A DNA stretch of 64,000 bases from Aotearoamyces nothofagi (taxonomy: Eukaryota; Ascomycota; Leotiomycetes; Leotiales; Tympanidaceae): NCBI GenBank assembly GCA_015345905.1, contig JADDTR010000003.1, positions 186,001-250,000 of the forward strand. The letters are read 5' to 3'. The notes beneath the pieces are model-generated. The model saw only the letters and a list, made by a program, of their open reading frames with translations, ran no database searches and had not been told where the DNA came from. A program made the position numbers and the translations under genes. Positions within the stretch are counted from its first letter, which is position 1. Each line of letters opens with the position of its first letter. This document shows, piece by piece, positions 42,690 to 54,090 of the stretch.

Positions 42690-45600
42690 TCAGCGCACGG
42701 TCTCAACATCCGTACCCTCCTCAACCTCTTCGTAACCTTTATCCTCAACACTGCCAGCGGAATCGCTCTCTATCTGCTCCATACGACGGACAAACTCATC
42801 CTGCAGTTTCCGTAACCAACTTAACAGTACTTTCCCTTCCATGGGGCCATCCCTAGCTTGTAACAAACTCTCACGTAAGCTTAGAACAAGTCTCCTTCTC
42901 TTAGAAACTGCCAAAGCCTTCGATGATGACTTTTTGGCAGCTGCTTGCGCTTCGAGTGATAGTGAAACTCTCTCAGCAACTTCGAGGACTTTCGGAGGAA
43001 GATCAATGACGCGGGCCAATGCTAGGCCATAGTGATATTCTTTAACAGAACCGTCAGCAATCTTGTAGAGCATAGTCATTTGATCATCTTGACTCGTATC
43101 GACTGCAAGATGCATGCTGATCACACCACTACGTTCTGCTAGGATTTGCGCTGTTTCATGCTTAGCAGAGGCACAGCCCTCGCCTACAACTGGTAGGCAT
43201 ACCTAGTTCTCGGAAGTGAGTTGCAAACCAGACTAGTGCTTTGCTCTCTATAAGAGCTTCTGAAATACTGAGAGCAATCGCGAGACCATCTCGGGTGCTG
43301 GTCCCTCGACCAAGCTCATCTATGATTGCAATGCTATTTTTGTCGATATTTCTATTCCCTGTCAGGTTCCTTGTTGAGACTCAAAACTTAGATTTGGGTG
43401 TAGAGTATTCTACCTGAGAATGAATGCTGTTTCTCGCATCTCCGAAGCAAACGTGGAGACATTGGCTTCGATGCAATCATCCATAGAAACTCTCGCGAAT
43501 AGTTGCTGAACTAGTGGAAAAGAGGCATAGGTGGCTGGCACGAAACTCCCAATTTGCGCCATCACTGTCATCAGAGCGATTGACCGAATGTATGTGCTCT
43601 TACCACTCATGTTGCAACCGGTGATTATTTGAAATCGGGTCTGCTGTGTGGCATATACATCGTTGGGAATAAATTTCTCGGAGTGAGCCTGTGACGGGCG
43701 TCAATAATGCAGACACACATTCAGTGTCGCCCTCACCTTTTCCCGTACTGGATGCCGCCCTGCCTTGATAGCAAGGCAGTCTGTGAGTTCTGGACGAACA
43801 TACTCTCGGATAGTCACTAGCGCAGCAAATGCTGCAATCATATCCAACATGGCGATACTCTCGCAGATCCGGAAAAGGGTTGGAATCTCAGCGTGAATAT
43901 CCTCTAGGAGAGCCTGGACCGTCTTGTCACTCATCAAGACAACTTCTTGGTGTGAATCCTCAATCCGCTGATTAAGTTTCATAAGATCTAACGTCTGGCA
44001 TTCAATAAACCCCTTTTTCCGGTAACGATTCACTAGGACATCAGGCATAGTCCGTTCCTTGAAACTAGCCTCTGGTACTCTTAGGTAATATCGCCTAGCA
44101 TGATCGTATCTAGTCTCTGCGTGGAGCTCAAAGTTTTCTGTGAATAACAGTCAGATATCGAAGCGATCGGCTCGATTATGGCATCCTACCGTTGATCTCG
44201 GTCACATGTTGGTGGACATCTTCTGTAGCCTCTTTGTACGTTTGGCGAGCGACATCAAGTAATCCATTGACGCCTGACTATTTCTCTATTAGCTTGAATG
44301 GCTTTGAATGCCGTAAGAGCATCGCATACCTTTACAGCATAAGTCCGTTGATTACGTAGATCTAGAGGAGTGCTCTGATATGTCACATCTTCATTGATCA
44401 TAGCACTTATTAGCTTCGCTGTTGGCTCTATTTTTTCTGGCCTCAGCAATTCCTTGATCGAAGCCAGTAGAGTTGAATGGGCATTGGACAATGATTCATG
44501 GACGGGCCCGACTGAATGTGCGAAGCTCTTTAAAATCAGAATATGGTTAATTGACTGCTCCGCATAGTGTATATCTGGTTTTGTTGGGCGAATGATGAGC
44601 TGGATCTGTAAGTGTCATGTTGTTCAAATATCGATGAGGCATATAGCTTACATTTGTGAGAAGCTTATCAACATCGAGAAAACCTTTGAGTGCTAGATGT
44701 TTCGAATTAATTTAGTATATGAATTAATTAACAATCCTCACCTCGTCTAGTGGCAAAGAACATTTCTTCCATTTTCTGTAGCTCGTCTACAGCATCATAA
44801 CGGATAGTAAGTAACGCAGCTTGCGTCGAGGGCTGCAAGATGTTGCTTCGGAGAAGTCGAGTTCCCATTGGCGTAAGCGTCTCATTCAATAGACCGAAAA
44901 GACAGTCCTTGGATTTTGCATTCTGAATATTTTGAATGAGTTCAAGAGATTGGATGGTCGAAAGATCAATCATCATGGATCCTTCAGACGCCTGATATTT
45001 GATGCGTAGAGAATGGAAGGAAAAAGAAAGAGATAACCCGAGGTCGATATACTTCAGTGCCTAGGTATCGCAAACATCAGGCTATTTGATGGCACGCATC
45101 GCTCAGCATCTGACGAAGAGAATATGACCTACTGCAGCTAAACAGCAAGTAGCGAAGTAGTTACCACCAATAGCGACTTTGATGGCCTCAACATCTTCTA
45201 GGAACGCCAATTGCTGGATATAGTCTAGTCCAGCGCTTTCAGACCAGTATCTGCGATCCAAAACAGTTATCTTGGATCCTAAGACGTTCTCCTCAATTAA
45301 AGAGTACATCTTTGACTTAGGGTTTGGTGGCCCAGAGGTGGACACAATGAGAATTTCGGTGGGGTCAAAGACCTGAAGCTTATTCAATGTCCTGACATAG
45401 AACTGGTTATCGCAAATCTGGCTCAGGACAGCCTCTCCAGTGGATATATTTACGAAAGCGAGACCGACGGTTGGGGATACGCCTCGAGCCTCGCTGATAG
45501 CGCAGATAATCTGCTGCGTTTCGCCACCAATAATAGAACCTGCAGTCCGCGAACGGTTCCTTGTGGCCGGACGACTGCCGGTACGGCTGGTGCTTTGACG

Positions 45601-45705
45601 GATACCAGGAAGACGGGGAGTGGAATTAAAGTAGCCGTATGTGCCATACTGATCTGAAGTTGTGTTAGTAGTTGATTGGGAGGCAGATGGTGGCGTAGTC
45701 GTCAT
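42690..45705 (-). CDS. MSH4: meiotic MutS homologue Msh4
   Basis: Meiosis-specific MutS protein that pairs with Msh5 to stabilise recombination intermediates and promote crossovers; it lacks the mismatch-recognition domain. Nine exons: 45705-45133, 45060-44742, 44692-44652, 44605-44330, 44277-44190, 44137-43737, 43688-43414, 43351-43203 and 43150-42690, summing to 860 residues with no internal stop. After a Ser/Thr-rich N-terminus come [20 protein letters not shown], the clamp/lever domains ([36 protein letters not shown]), Walker [10 protein letters not shown] at about 590, [10 protein letters not shown], Walker [12 protein letters not shown] at about 666 and [18 protein letters not shown]. 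All ATPase residues I checked are present, so the gene looks intact. It shares a 270-base divergent promoter with RSA4. Confidence 0.95.
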
Positions 45706-45975
45706 CTTGACTAGATTTCCTGCGTATTAATGGTCAATAGTCACCGTCACTTCACATATTGCAAATACTTATCAGCCTTGACAAAATAATCATTTTACAG
45801 AAGAGCGACGAGCCAAGTAAGATGCAATATCAAAAGTGCAAATGAGCTAATCAACGGACTACTTGATTAGCGCGAGGCTGTAAATGCACGGGCCATCTAT
45901 CGTGTTGAAATTTCGCCTTGTCGATTTTCAAGACTCGCATCCTCACGTTTGATAAATACCTTCCCCACGATTGCC
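45706..45975. promoter_or_regulatory. 270-base divergent promoter of MSH4 and RSA4
   Basis: A meiotic gene and a growth gene diverge from 270 bases. No specific binding site is claimed. Confidence 0.5.
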
Positions 45976-47655
45976 ATGTCGACTGTACTTCCACCGCCAA
46001 ATAAACGCCAAAGGCTGGAAGCCTCTGAGCTATCAAGGGATCAGCAAGAGGTTGATGTAATCCCAGCCGATGCCGGAAGTTTGCGCATACAATTTTTTGA
46101 CGAAACAACTGGCCTTCCTATCGGGCAAGGTCCCGTCTTGGTACCTGTAGCAGACGCGAACCCGAAGAACTTAGAATTACTCCTCAATACCCTTCAAGGA
46201 CATGTAAGCTAAAAATTTGTTGCTGAGTGCCTTCGAGTCTTATACAAGTACTGATTAGTCCGCTAGGATGCCTCTGAGCATATTCCATATAGATTCACAC
46301 TCCCTGTACCCGAAAAGAAATCCTCAAGTAATCTCATTACTACCGCCTTCCCATCGAATATCTACAAAGCTTTGATTATCCCTGGATTAGTTAGCACAGA
46401 AGAAGTCCAAAATATATCAGCTGCCCCGCAGGCTGTCTTCAGGGTTCAGGCAGTATCGCGATGTGCATCGAGCATACCGGGTCATGGAGAAGCAATTCTA
46501 GCCACGCAATTCTCCCCTCGCAGCTCCTCGCGAATGGTGAGCGGAAGCGGTGATCATACGGCGAGAATATGGGACTGTGATACTGGCACCCCAGTGCATA
46601 CACTTAAAGGCCATACGAGCTGGGTATTAGCAGTGTGCTGGTCTCCCGACGATAGCAGGATAGCAACTGGTAGTATGGATAATACGGTAAGATTATGGGA
46701 CCCTAAGACGGGAAAGCAAGTTGGCAATCCCATGAAAGGACACACAAAGTGGATTACGAGCCTGGCCTGGGAGCCATACCACGCTCAAAAGGCCGGCGAG
46801 CCTAGGCTGGCGTCTTCTTCAAAAGATTCTACTGTTAGGGTTTGGTCGATAAACCAGCAGAGGATTGAAATGGTCCTCAGTGGTCATAAGGGTTCAGTGT
46901 CATGCGTTAAATGGGGAGGGATTGGTTTCATTTATACTGCCTCACATGACAAAACGATAAAGGTCTGGAGTGCCAGTGAAGGAACACTCATACATACATT
47001 GAGCGCACATGCCCATTGGGTGAACCATCTTGCACTTTCCACAGATTTTGTCCTCCGAACAGCATATCATGACCACACCGGTCAGATCCCCACCACGGAA
47101 GAAGAAAAGGCTGAAAAGGCCAAGGAGCGTTTCCTCAAGGCCGCCACGATACAAGGTAATGTTGTGGAACGTCTAGTGTCCGCAAGTGATGACTTCACAA
47201 TGTATCTCTGGGAACCTTCGAAAGGCACCAAGCCTATAGCACGGATGTTGGGACACCAGAAACAAGTGAATCATGTCACATTCTCCCCGGACGGGTTGCT
47301 GATAGCCTCGGCCGGGTTTGATAATCACACAAAGCTATGGAATGCGAGAGATGGAAAATTTATCAACACACTTCGAGGCCATGTGGCACCAGTATATCAA
47401 TGCTCCTTTTCCCCGGACTCGAGGCTCTTAGTCACATGTTCGAAAGATACGACGCTGAAAGTTTGGGATATGCGGACACATAAGTTAGCTGTTGGTATGT
47501 CATCAATGGCCTCATTCTCTAGGTGTTTACTAATTCTTACTCCGGTAGATCTCCCAGGCCACAAAGATGAAGTATATGCCGTAGACTGGAGCCCCGACGG
47601 CGAGAAGGTGGGGAGTGGTGGTAAAGACAAGGCTGTGAGGGTGTGGAGGCACTGA
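45976..47655 (+). CDS. RSA4: ribosome assembly protein 4 (Notchless/NLE1 orthologue)
   Basis: Pre-60S assembly factor bound by the AAA ATPase Rea1 for its release. 520 residues from exons 45976-46203, 46267-47494 and 47549-47655. Residues about 30-110 form the NLE ubiquitin-like domain (SLRIQFFDETTGLPIGQGPV, LNTLQGH, DASEHIPYRF). A WD40 propeller follows, with clear repeats: GHGEAILATQFSPR, GHTSWVLAVCWSPDDSRIATGSMDNTVRLWD (in part), GHTKWITSLAWEP, GHKGSVSCVKWG, AHAHWVNHLALS, GHQKQVNHVTFSPDG, GHVAPVYQCSFSPDS and GHKDEVYAVDWSPDGEKVGSGG. The third exon supplies the last blade. The 54-nt intron 47495-47548 is stop-free and in frame; leaving it in would put an unrelated hydrophobic stretch between blades. 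Confidence 0.97.
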
Positions 47656-48474
47656 ATGGGCCAAGCCTTGTATTGTCTTCGAAGTTATGACCTCTCTGGA
47701 TAGCCTAATCAAAAGCCGGCGATTATTTTATGATAGAGGAAAGAGTAGTCAAGTTGAAGGATGAGCATGAAGCCTGTCTAGAAAGAGAACGCATTGCATG
47801 TCTGCGGCACGGATCTAGCCGTCCCCTAGGCTCGACGATGTTAATAACTGATAAGCTGTTAGCAACTCTCATGAGAATTGAAACAAGCGGATTCGGCAGC
47901 TGGGGAAGCTGGACTAGCTGTCACATATCACATTGCTCGGGCTAGGCTATATCCGCAGCAAATCTATCTAAGTTGCTTCACTTTTAAGATGCTACCCTTC
48001 GTGAAATCGAAATGCTGTGAAACGTGATGCGGGGTCATATGGCCATGTGGCATCACCATCGTCCGCATCAGCTGTTGCTGTTGCTGTTGCTATGCTCCGG
48101 GGCAACTGCTTGGCAGAACATCTCGGCCGGACAGCTCGGTATCCACGGCATCCAAACAAACACAGTCGCATGGTGTTCGCAGTGGTGGTGCCCCTACTGC
48201 CGCTGGTTAAATGCAAACATCATCAGGTTGATGCCTCATCAGTGTACCGTGCCGACTCGTGGTGGTTTTGAGGCATTTCCTGCCTTACGCACACAGGCAT
48301 CGGAAACAATCGGCCAAGGATGTGAGAACGTTGAGCCGTCGCAAGGGAAAAGGGTTGAACGGGCGGGGATGGGTAAGCTTCACGCTCGAGAGAAGCATGC
48401 TTGGCACGCGTAAGTGCACGCCGTGCTAAGTGGCTGTGTTGCCAACACAGGACGGAGGACCAGAGCCTGTATGG

Positions 48475-48522
48475 ACGAGATGACGAGATGACGAGATGGC
48501 GAGACGGCGAGACGGCGAGACG
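48475..48522. repeat. 9-bp tandem repeat GACGAGATG/GGCGAGACG
   Basis: Three ATGACGAG-type units pass into three or four CGGCGAGA-type units. A CTGTTG array lies nearby at 48071-48091. Confidence 0.87.
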
Positions 48523-48845
48523 GAGCACTCTGATAGCCTTGTGGTGTTTGGCTTGCCGTCCATGTACTGGACGATCATGATCATGTCCATGGGTGCTGTG
48601 GCGACGCAATGGCTGCCCCACAGCCGTGGGCCAGAAGCGCCTCCCCTGCTTCCCGGCGCGGTAGCGCAGCAGCCTGCAGGCAGCCAGTGCAGGAAAAAGA
48701 CAGCGTCTGCACTGCGCCAGCAGAGGCTTGCGGGTTAAGAATGTGGCTTAGGCCGGGCGCCGTAAGAGGCCGTGGAGGGCAGCCTCTCTCACGCTGGGAT
48801 CTGCGCGCTGGCGTGCCGGGCAGACCTGTTGCTGCAGCTGTGGAC

Positions 48846-48889
48846 TGCACCTGCAACAGCACCTGCAACAGCACCTGCAACTGCACCTG
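48846..48889. repeat. 12-bp tandem repeat CACCTGCAACAG
   Basis: Three to four copies of CACCTGCAACAG with a CACCTGCAACTG variant. It would encode Ala-Thr-Ala-Pro-like peptides in one frame, but not in a credible gene. Confidence 0.87.
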
Positions 48890-49082
48890 TATACTGTATC
48901 CTGACGCAGGCCGGCCGAGCCCGCAGGACTCCGAGCGTGCGAACACCCCGTTCCATGCCCCGGCTTGCAGTCCAGGTAGATAGTAGATAGATAGCGGCCC
49001 AAGCAAGATGAGATGGTGCAGGTGCGGCTGGACGGGAGCAGGAGCTGGAGTAACTGTCCTGCCCCGTGATCCGTCCAGGGCC

Positions 49083-49138
49083 GTGCCATGCAATGCCATG
49101 CAATGCCATGCCATGCCATGCCATGCCATGCTATGCCC
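49083..49138. repeat. ATGCC / ATGCAATGCC tandem array
   Basis: Two CATGCAATGC units followed by about five CCATG pentamers. Shares its word with the array at 1771. Confidence 0.88.
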
Positions 49139-49949
49139 GACATCTCGCACCTGTCGTCGACCCGCTCGGGAAGGGATGTGTATGTGTGCAAGCACGGCCA
49201 TCCCATGCACCTGCTGCCTTCTTGTGCGCTCTGTTGAGGGCGTTGCTATCGTAGTACCGCACGTATAGCGGTCGAAATCTGGAAAACAGTGCCCGACACA
49301 CGGCTGCCCATGCGGCTGCTGTGCTCTCCGGCGTGGCTACAGCGTGTGCTGGGCCAGTGCACCGACAGGCCCATTTCCCACCCAACAGCCCTTGCCTGCA
49401 GCCATGCTATTTGGCAGCCATGCTACAGCATTTGGCAATCAACAAGGTAGCAAAAGGTAGCAAAAGGCCGCTAGTTTGGCTACGGCCATGCGCATCACCC
49501 TCTGCTGATCCCTGTTTTGGTTTTGGGGCCACCGAGCAATGACATCGGTTCTGCCAGATCACTCGCAAATAAATTCATCGAACACGCCAGAAGAATGCTC
49601 AGGACAGGACAGTGATATTCTCTGCACCTGCACCCCCGAATTGCCTCACTTGTCGCGTTCTCTCCCGCACAGTAAATCCAGCCCAAGTCCCCAGTGTCCT
49701 TGTTATCTACCACGAGACCCTCCCTCCCGCGTTAAATCGAGTACAGCCTTATCTCAGCAAGCACGAAAGCGGTACCGACGACATCCCACCAGCCTAACGT
49801 ATTTATCTTTCCATCTCCTGGAAATCACCTTCTCCAACCTCCGAATGATTGCGCAACAATCCAATCCTCCCAGCACACCTGTTCGCCTTCTTTCTCTATT
49901 GCCTCCTTCCGCTATAGCCTCGATTTGAACATCGTCACGCGCAGCAATC

Positions 49950-52900
49950 ATGACGGTCTTTGTGGTTTCCCTGTATGTATCCATTCCGAGATCACCATGC
50001 AAGCATTGTAATTATAATATGCGGCCATTCACAGACCCTATCTGCTTAAGCTTTAAGATATCGAGTGATAAATTTATCGGGTCTCTACCTCGAGCTGGTA
50101 TTGGCATTTTCTGCAAGATCAATTCCATCTCCAAAAGTGGTTCCATTTCAATTTTACAGCCCGTACAGACCGCTAACATCTTTGCGACACAGCTTTCTAC
50201 CATACACTATCAACTTTACTCTACCGACTCCGACCATCCATGCTCCCCGTCCAGATCGTGCACAACCCTCGCGACGGACAACGGCTACTATTGATACCTC
50301 GAAGAACGCTCCAAGTCTCTTTCCCTCGCGAGAGTTCACTCCTCCGGCCACACCGGCAAAGGAAGATGACACAGAAGGATTCTTCGCCCAAGCCCAAGCT
50401 TCTATCAAGAAGCATTTCCCGAAACAAGAAGATGGACGTACGTTAATAACGCCTAGTGACCCTCATGCCCCTGCATGGGGTTCTGGACGCCTCTTTACAC
50501 AGCCAAAGTCTAGAGCCAGCTCTCCGCCTCCGGCATCCATACTTGAACATAAGAAAGTTGCCGGCAAAGCAGAGCCATTGGGACGAGCGGGAATTCGTCA
50601 GCCAGTATATATGGGGCGAAGTGATAGCCATGATCGTGTCTTTGCCGAAGCCAACTGGACTGTTGAGCCTGCGGACCAAGGCAATGGCGGACTACGAAAT
50701 GCAGTACACGCATCTGCCAGAGTTGGAAGTTTGGATAACGAATATACCTGGGTAGGCACACTCGGCATGCCAACAGACGCACTGGAAGATACGCAGCAAA
50801 GGCAAGACATCGAGGATAAACTAGCTACAGAATACGACTCATTGACAGTATTCTGCAAGGATAGCGATTTTGATGGACACTACACGCATTACAGCAAGCA
50901 AATCCTCTGGCCTGTTTTCCACTACCAGATTCCGGACAATCCGAAAAGCAAGGCTTATGAGGATCATTCGTGGGTTTACTATGTTGCCGTCAACCAGGCC
51001 TTTGCGGACAAGATCATAAAAAATTGGAAGCGAGGGGACATAATATGGATTCACGATTATCATCTACTCCTCGTCCCATCCATGGTGCGAAAGAAGTTAC
51101 CTGATGCCAAAATTGGGTTCTTCCTCCATGTTGCATTCCCTTCCTCCGAAGTCTTCCGGTGCCTCGCAGTTCGAAAGGAATTGCTGGAGGGCATGCTAGG
51201 CGCTAATCTCATCGGATTCCAAATAAATGAATACTCGCGTCATTTTTTGCAGACCTGTAGTCGATTGCTGTGTGTTGAAGCGACAAATGACGGCGTACAA
51301 CTGGATGAGCGATTCGTTGATGTTATCAATCTTGCTATTGGCATTGACCCGGTTGCACTAAGCACAGCACGTGCAGACCCGGCTGTGGAAATATGGCTGG
51401 AAACGATGCAAGAACGCTATCGAGGAAAGAAGTTGATTGTTGCGAGAGACAAGCTGGACCACGTTCGCGGCGTCAGACCAAAGCTTTTGGCTTACGAGCT
51501 ATTCTTAAATAAATACCCAGAATGGAGGGACCGAGTGGTGATGATTCAAGTTGCTACATCCACCACCGAGCAAGCCGAACTAGATGCCACTGTCTCGGAC
51601 ATTGTCACGCGGGTCAACTCATCTTGGGCTAATCTTGCGTATCAGCCGCTTGTTTATCTGAAGCAGGACATCAGCTATCCACAATATCTTGCGCTATTGA
51701 CAGTTGCTGATGCTTTGATGATTGCTAGTCAGCGTGAAGGAATGAACTTGACCAGTCATGAATACCTTGTATGCCAGGATGGCAAATTTGAGGGCCATAA
51801 CAAGTATGGATCTCTCATTTTGAGCGAATTTACGGGGAGTGCTTCCGTATTCGGTGGCAACGAATTGTCGGTAAACCCATGGGACTACCGCCAATGCGCC
51901 GAAGCGATCAAGACTGCACTGGAAATGGGGGACGAAGAGAAAGAGAGGAGATGGAAGAACTTGTACAAAGCCGTCATGCACCACACAGCAGCGCATTGGT
52001 TCACTACGTTCACTCAGAAACTAGAAAAAGTCTATGAGGAGCAAAACAGACGAGACACGACTTCGGTACCCCGTCTATCAATCAGTGCTCTAGCCCAGAA
52101 GTACCAGGCTTCGGAGCGTCGCCTCTTCATACTTGATTATGAAGGCACTTTGGCATCTTGGGGATCACCTAGTAGTATCATATTGACAAGCCCACAGGTT
52201 AGTATCTTCCCACTCCTTGGATACTTTAATACTAATAGGACGTAGCGCACCCTCGATGTGCTTAATGACATTCTACAAGACGATAAGAATACTGTATATG
52301 TTATGAGCGGCCGCACACCCGATGAACTCGACCAGCTTTTCAAGCGTGTTCCCAACCTTGGCCTCATTGCTGAGAACGGATGTTTTATCAAAGAGTTTGG
52401 CACTAACAAGTGGATCGAGATGGCAGACGGCGCCACGATGCGAGCCTGGAAAGACTCTGTAGAGGGAATAATGAAGTATTACCAGGAGAGAACTCCTGGC
52501 AGTTGGATTGAATCGCGAAATTGCTCTTTGGTCTTCCACTACAAGAATTGTGAGGACTTTGAGGCTGCCTCTCGCCAGGCTGGAGACTGTGCTAGCCACA
52601 TCAACGATGCCTGTGAAGACCAGCGTGTTAGGGCTGTTCCAATCGAGGGTACGTTTATCTTCTGTATGAAAAATAAAAACCATAAGCACATCTGCTAACA
52701 TTCTATAGGAGCGGTCACTGTCGAACCGATAGACTGGACCAAAGGAACTGCAGCTAATTTAATCCTCGAGGGACTTAAGGATAAAATGCATCTAAACGAA
52801 TCCGACGAGGCGCCAATGGACTTCCTCATGGTCGCAGGTGACGGCCGTGAAGATGAAGTTATCTTCCGCTGGGCTAACGAATTGGGGAAGTCGGGATATG

Positions 52901-53076
52901 TGAAGAATGTTACGACTGTGAGTCTTGGAAGCAGGAACACGGAAGCAACGCATACTCTTACACAAGGTGTTACTGGTATGCTATCACTCTTTAAGCTTAC
53001 CCCTTTTCAACGGCTTGCTAACTAGCCCAAAGGCGTCCTAACTGCTTTACAAAAGCTCGCTGCCTTGCAAAGGTAG
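49950..53076 (+). CDS. TPS3: trehalose-phosphate synthase complex regulatory subunit (TPS3/TSL1-like)
   Basis: Large subunit of the trehalose synthase/phosphatase complex, 913 residues from exons 49950-49972, 50193-52197, 52246-52648, 52709-52975 and 53033-53076. N-terminus MTVFVVSLFLPYTINF spans a 220-nt intron. A glycosyltransferase-20 domain (about 200-640) has WIHDYHLLLVP and SQREGMNLTSHEY, but the catalytic-loop consensus DRLDYIKG reads DKLDHVRG and FLHxPFPSSE reads FLHVAFPSSE. The C-terminal HAD phosphatase-like domain begins LDYEGTL (second Asp of DxDGT replaced by Glu, about residue 657), has MSGRTP, and ends GDGREDE where GDDRTDE is usual. These changes argue for a non-catalytic Tps3/Tsl1 role rather than Tps2. 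The disordered linker at 40-150 is Ser/Pro-rich. Regulatory assignment is inference from residues. Confidence 0.88.
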
Positions 53077-54090
53077 AGCGTGATCTAGCGATTGTTCTTG
53101 ACAATCAACACCAACTACACCACTTAATTTCTTTTGATGCTTCTATCTTTATTATACTTGCCATGCCTCGTTTGCTTTGCGCTAGAGCTATAACCCTCTT
53201 CCTTCGTTTTAGCTTAAGAAGGGCAGAGATGGAATCTGATCTGGATGTGGATGTGGATGGAAAGAGAATGAGAGGAAACGACGAGTAGACTGAGTTATTG
53301 ATTTTGTGAGCAAAGCATAAGCGTGGCGTATCATTAGGAGGAAGGCAACGGACATGAGCACAAAAGTCACGGTGCCTACATAACGAGGCGAGCGTAGAAT
53401 CGGTATGAATAAATAGTATTTTCACGAAGCCAAAAGCCTCATACATCTCAACTCAGTTTCAGTTATTAACATATCTCAGCACTCATACCCTATACAGTAG
53501 ACGATGAAAGGATCAAAATGGAGGCTGCATGCACTCCGTGCCCAACAAGGTGAACAAGGTTGGAGTAGGGCGGAGCACGTACAGGGTGCGTGGATCACAT
53601 CTCCAGTTACTGCCACTGTGTGGCACGTGTGTGGCTGGACCCCTGCCTACGTTCTGAAACCCAGCCAGGCGCCAGACGTCATCGACAAGGCTGCGATATC
53701 CAACCGATGAATTGGCGCCCCGAAAGCAAGAAACATGCAAGAAGCAAGACAACTCTCATCTATCAGATGATGCATGCGATCCCCATTCGCTCTGTCCCTA
53801 GATTTCCGACAGGTTATATCTACGACTCCACTGTACCTACCTTAAGCAGCTCACAGCTTAGATTATGATGGCGGTGGCTGTGTCGTTCCTCTCTTGTCTA
53901 ATTGCGATGTGATGGCATAGAATATCCTCGGCCGCTCTGTTGTTCGTTCATTCCTCATTCCTCATCCATCAGCTTCATGTTTGCCTGTATATAAGAAAGC
54001 GCAGCATGTACGAGTCCATCCATCTCTAGTAACATATCCATGCCTCCTCTCACATGCTCAGCTAGAAAAACTCTGTATGCCACTCCAACA
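53077..54090. other. intergenic, no gene seen
   Basis: 3' flank of the trehalose gene and promoter of the CAP gene. Short frames without family features. Confidence 0.6.

Larger units (their letters stand above)
47656..49949. other. gene-free GC-rich island 4 and TPS3 promoter
   Basis: 47656-47990 is 3' flank. 48000-49500 is GC-rich with several tandem arrays and long but incompatible frames on both strands; none has family features. 49540-49949 is A/C-rich and is the likely promoter and leader of the trehalose gene. Confidence 0.6.

Noticed and set aside
48581-49210. A 209-codon minus-strand frame and several opposing plus-strand frames
   Set aside because: All cross the CACCTGCAACAG and ATGCC arrays, contradict each other and have no family features.
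54040-54090. Upstream in-frame ATG of the CAP gene as start
   Set aside because: It would place 17 polar residues before an otherwise perfect signal peptide. The ATG at 54091 is preferred.
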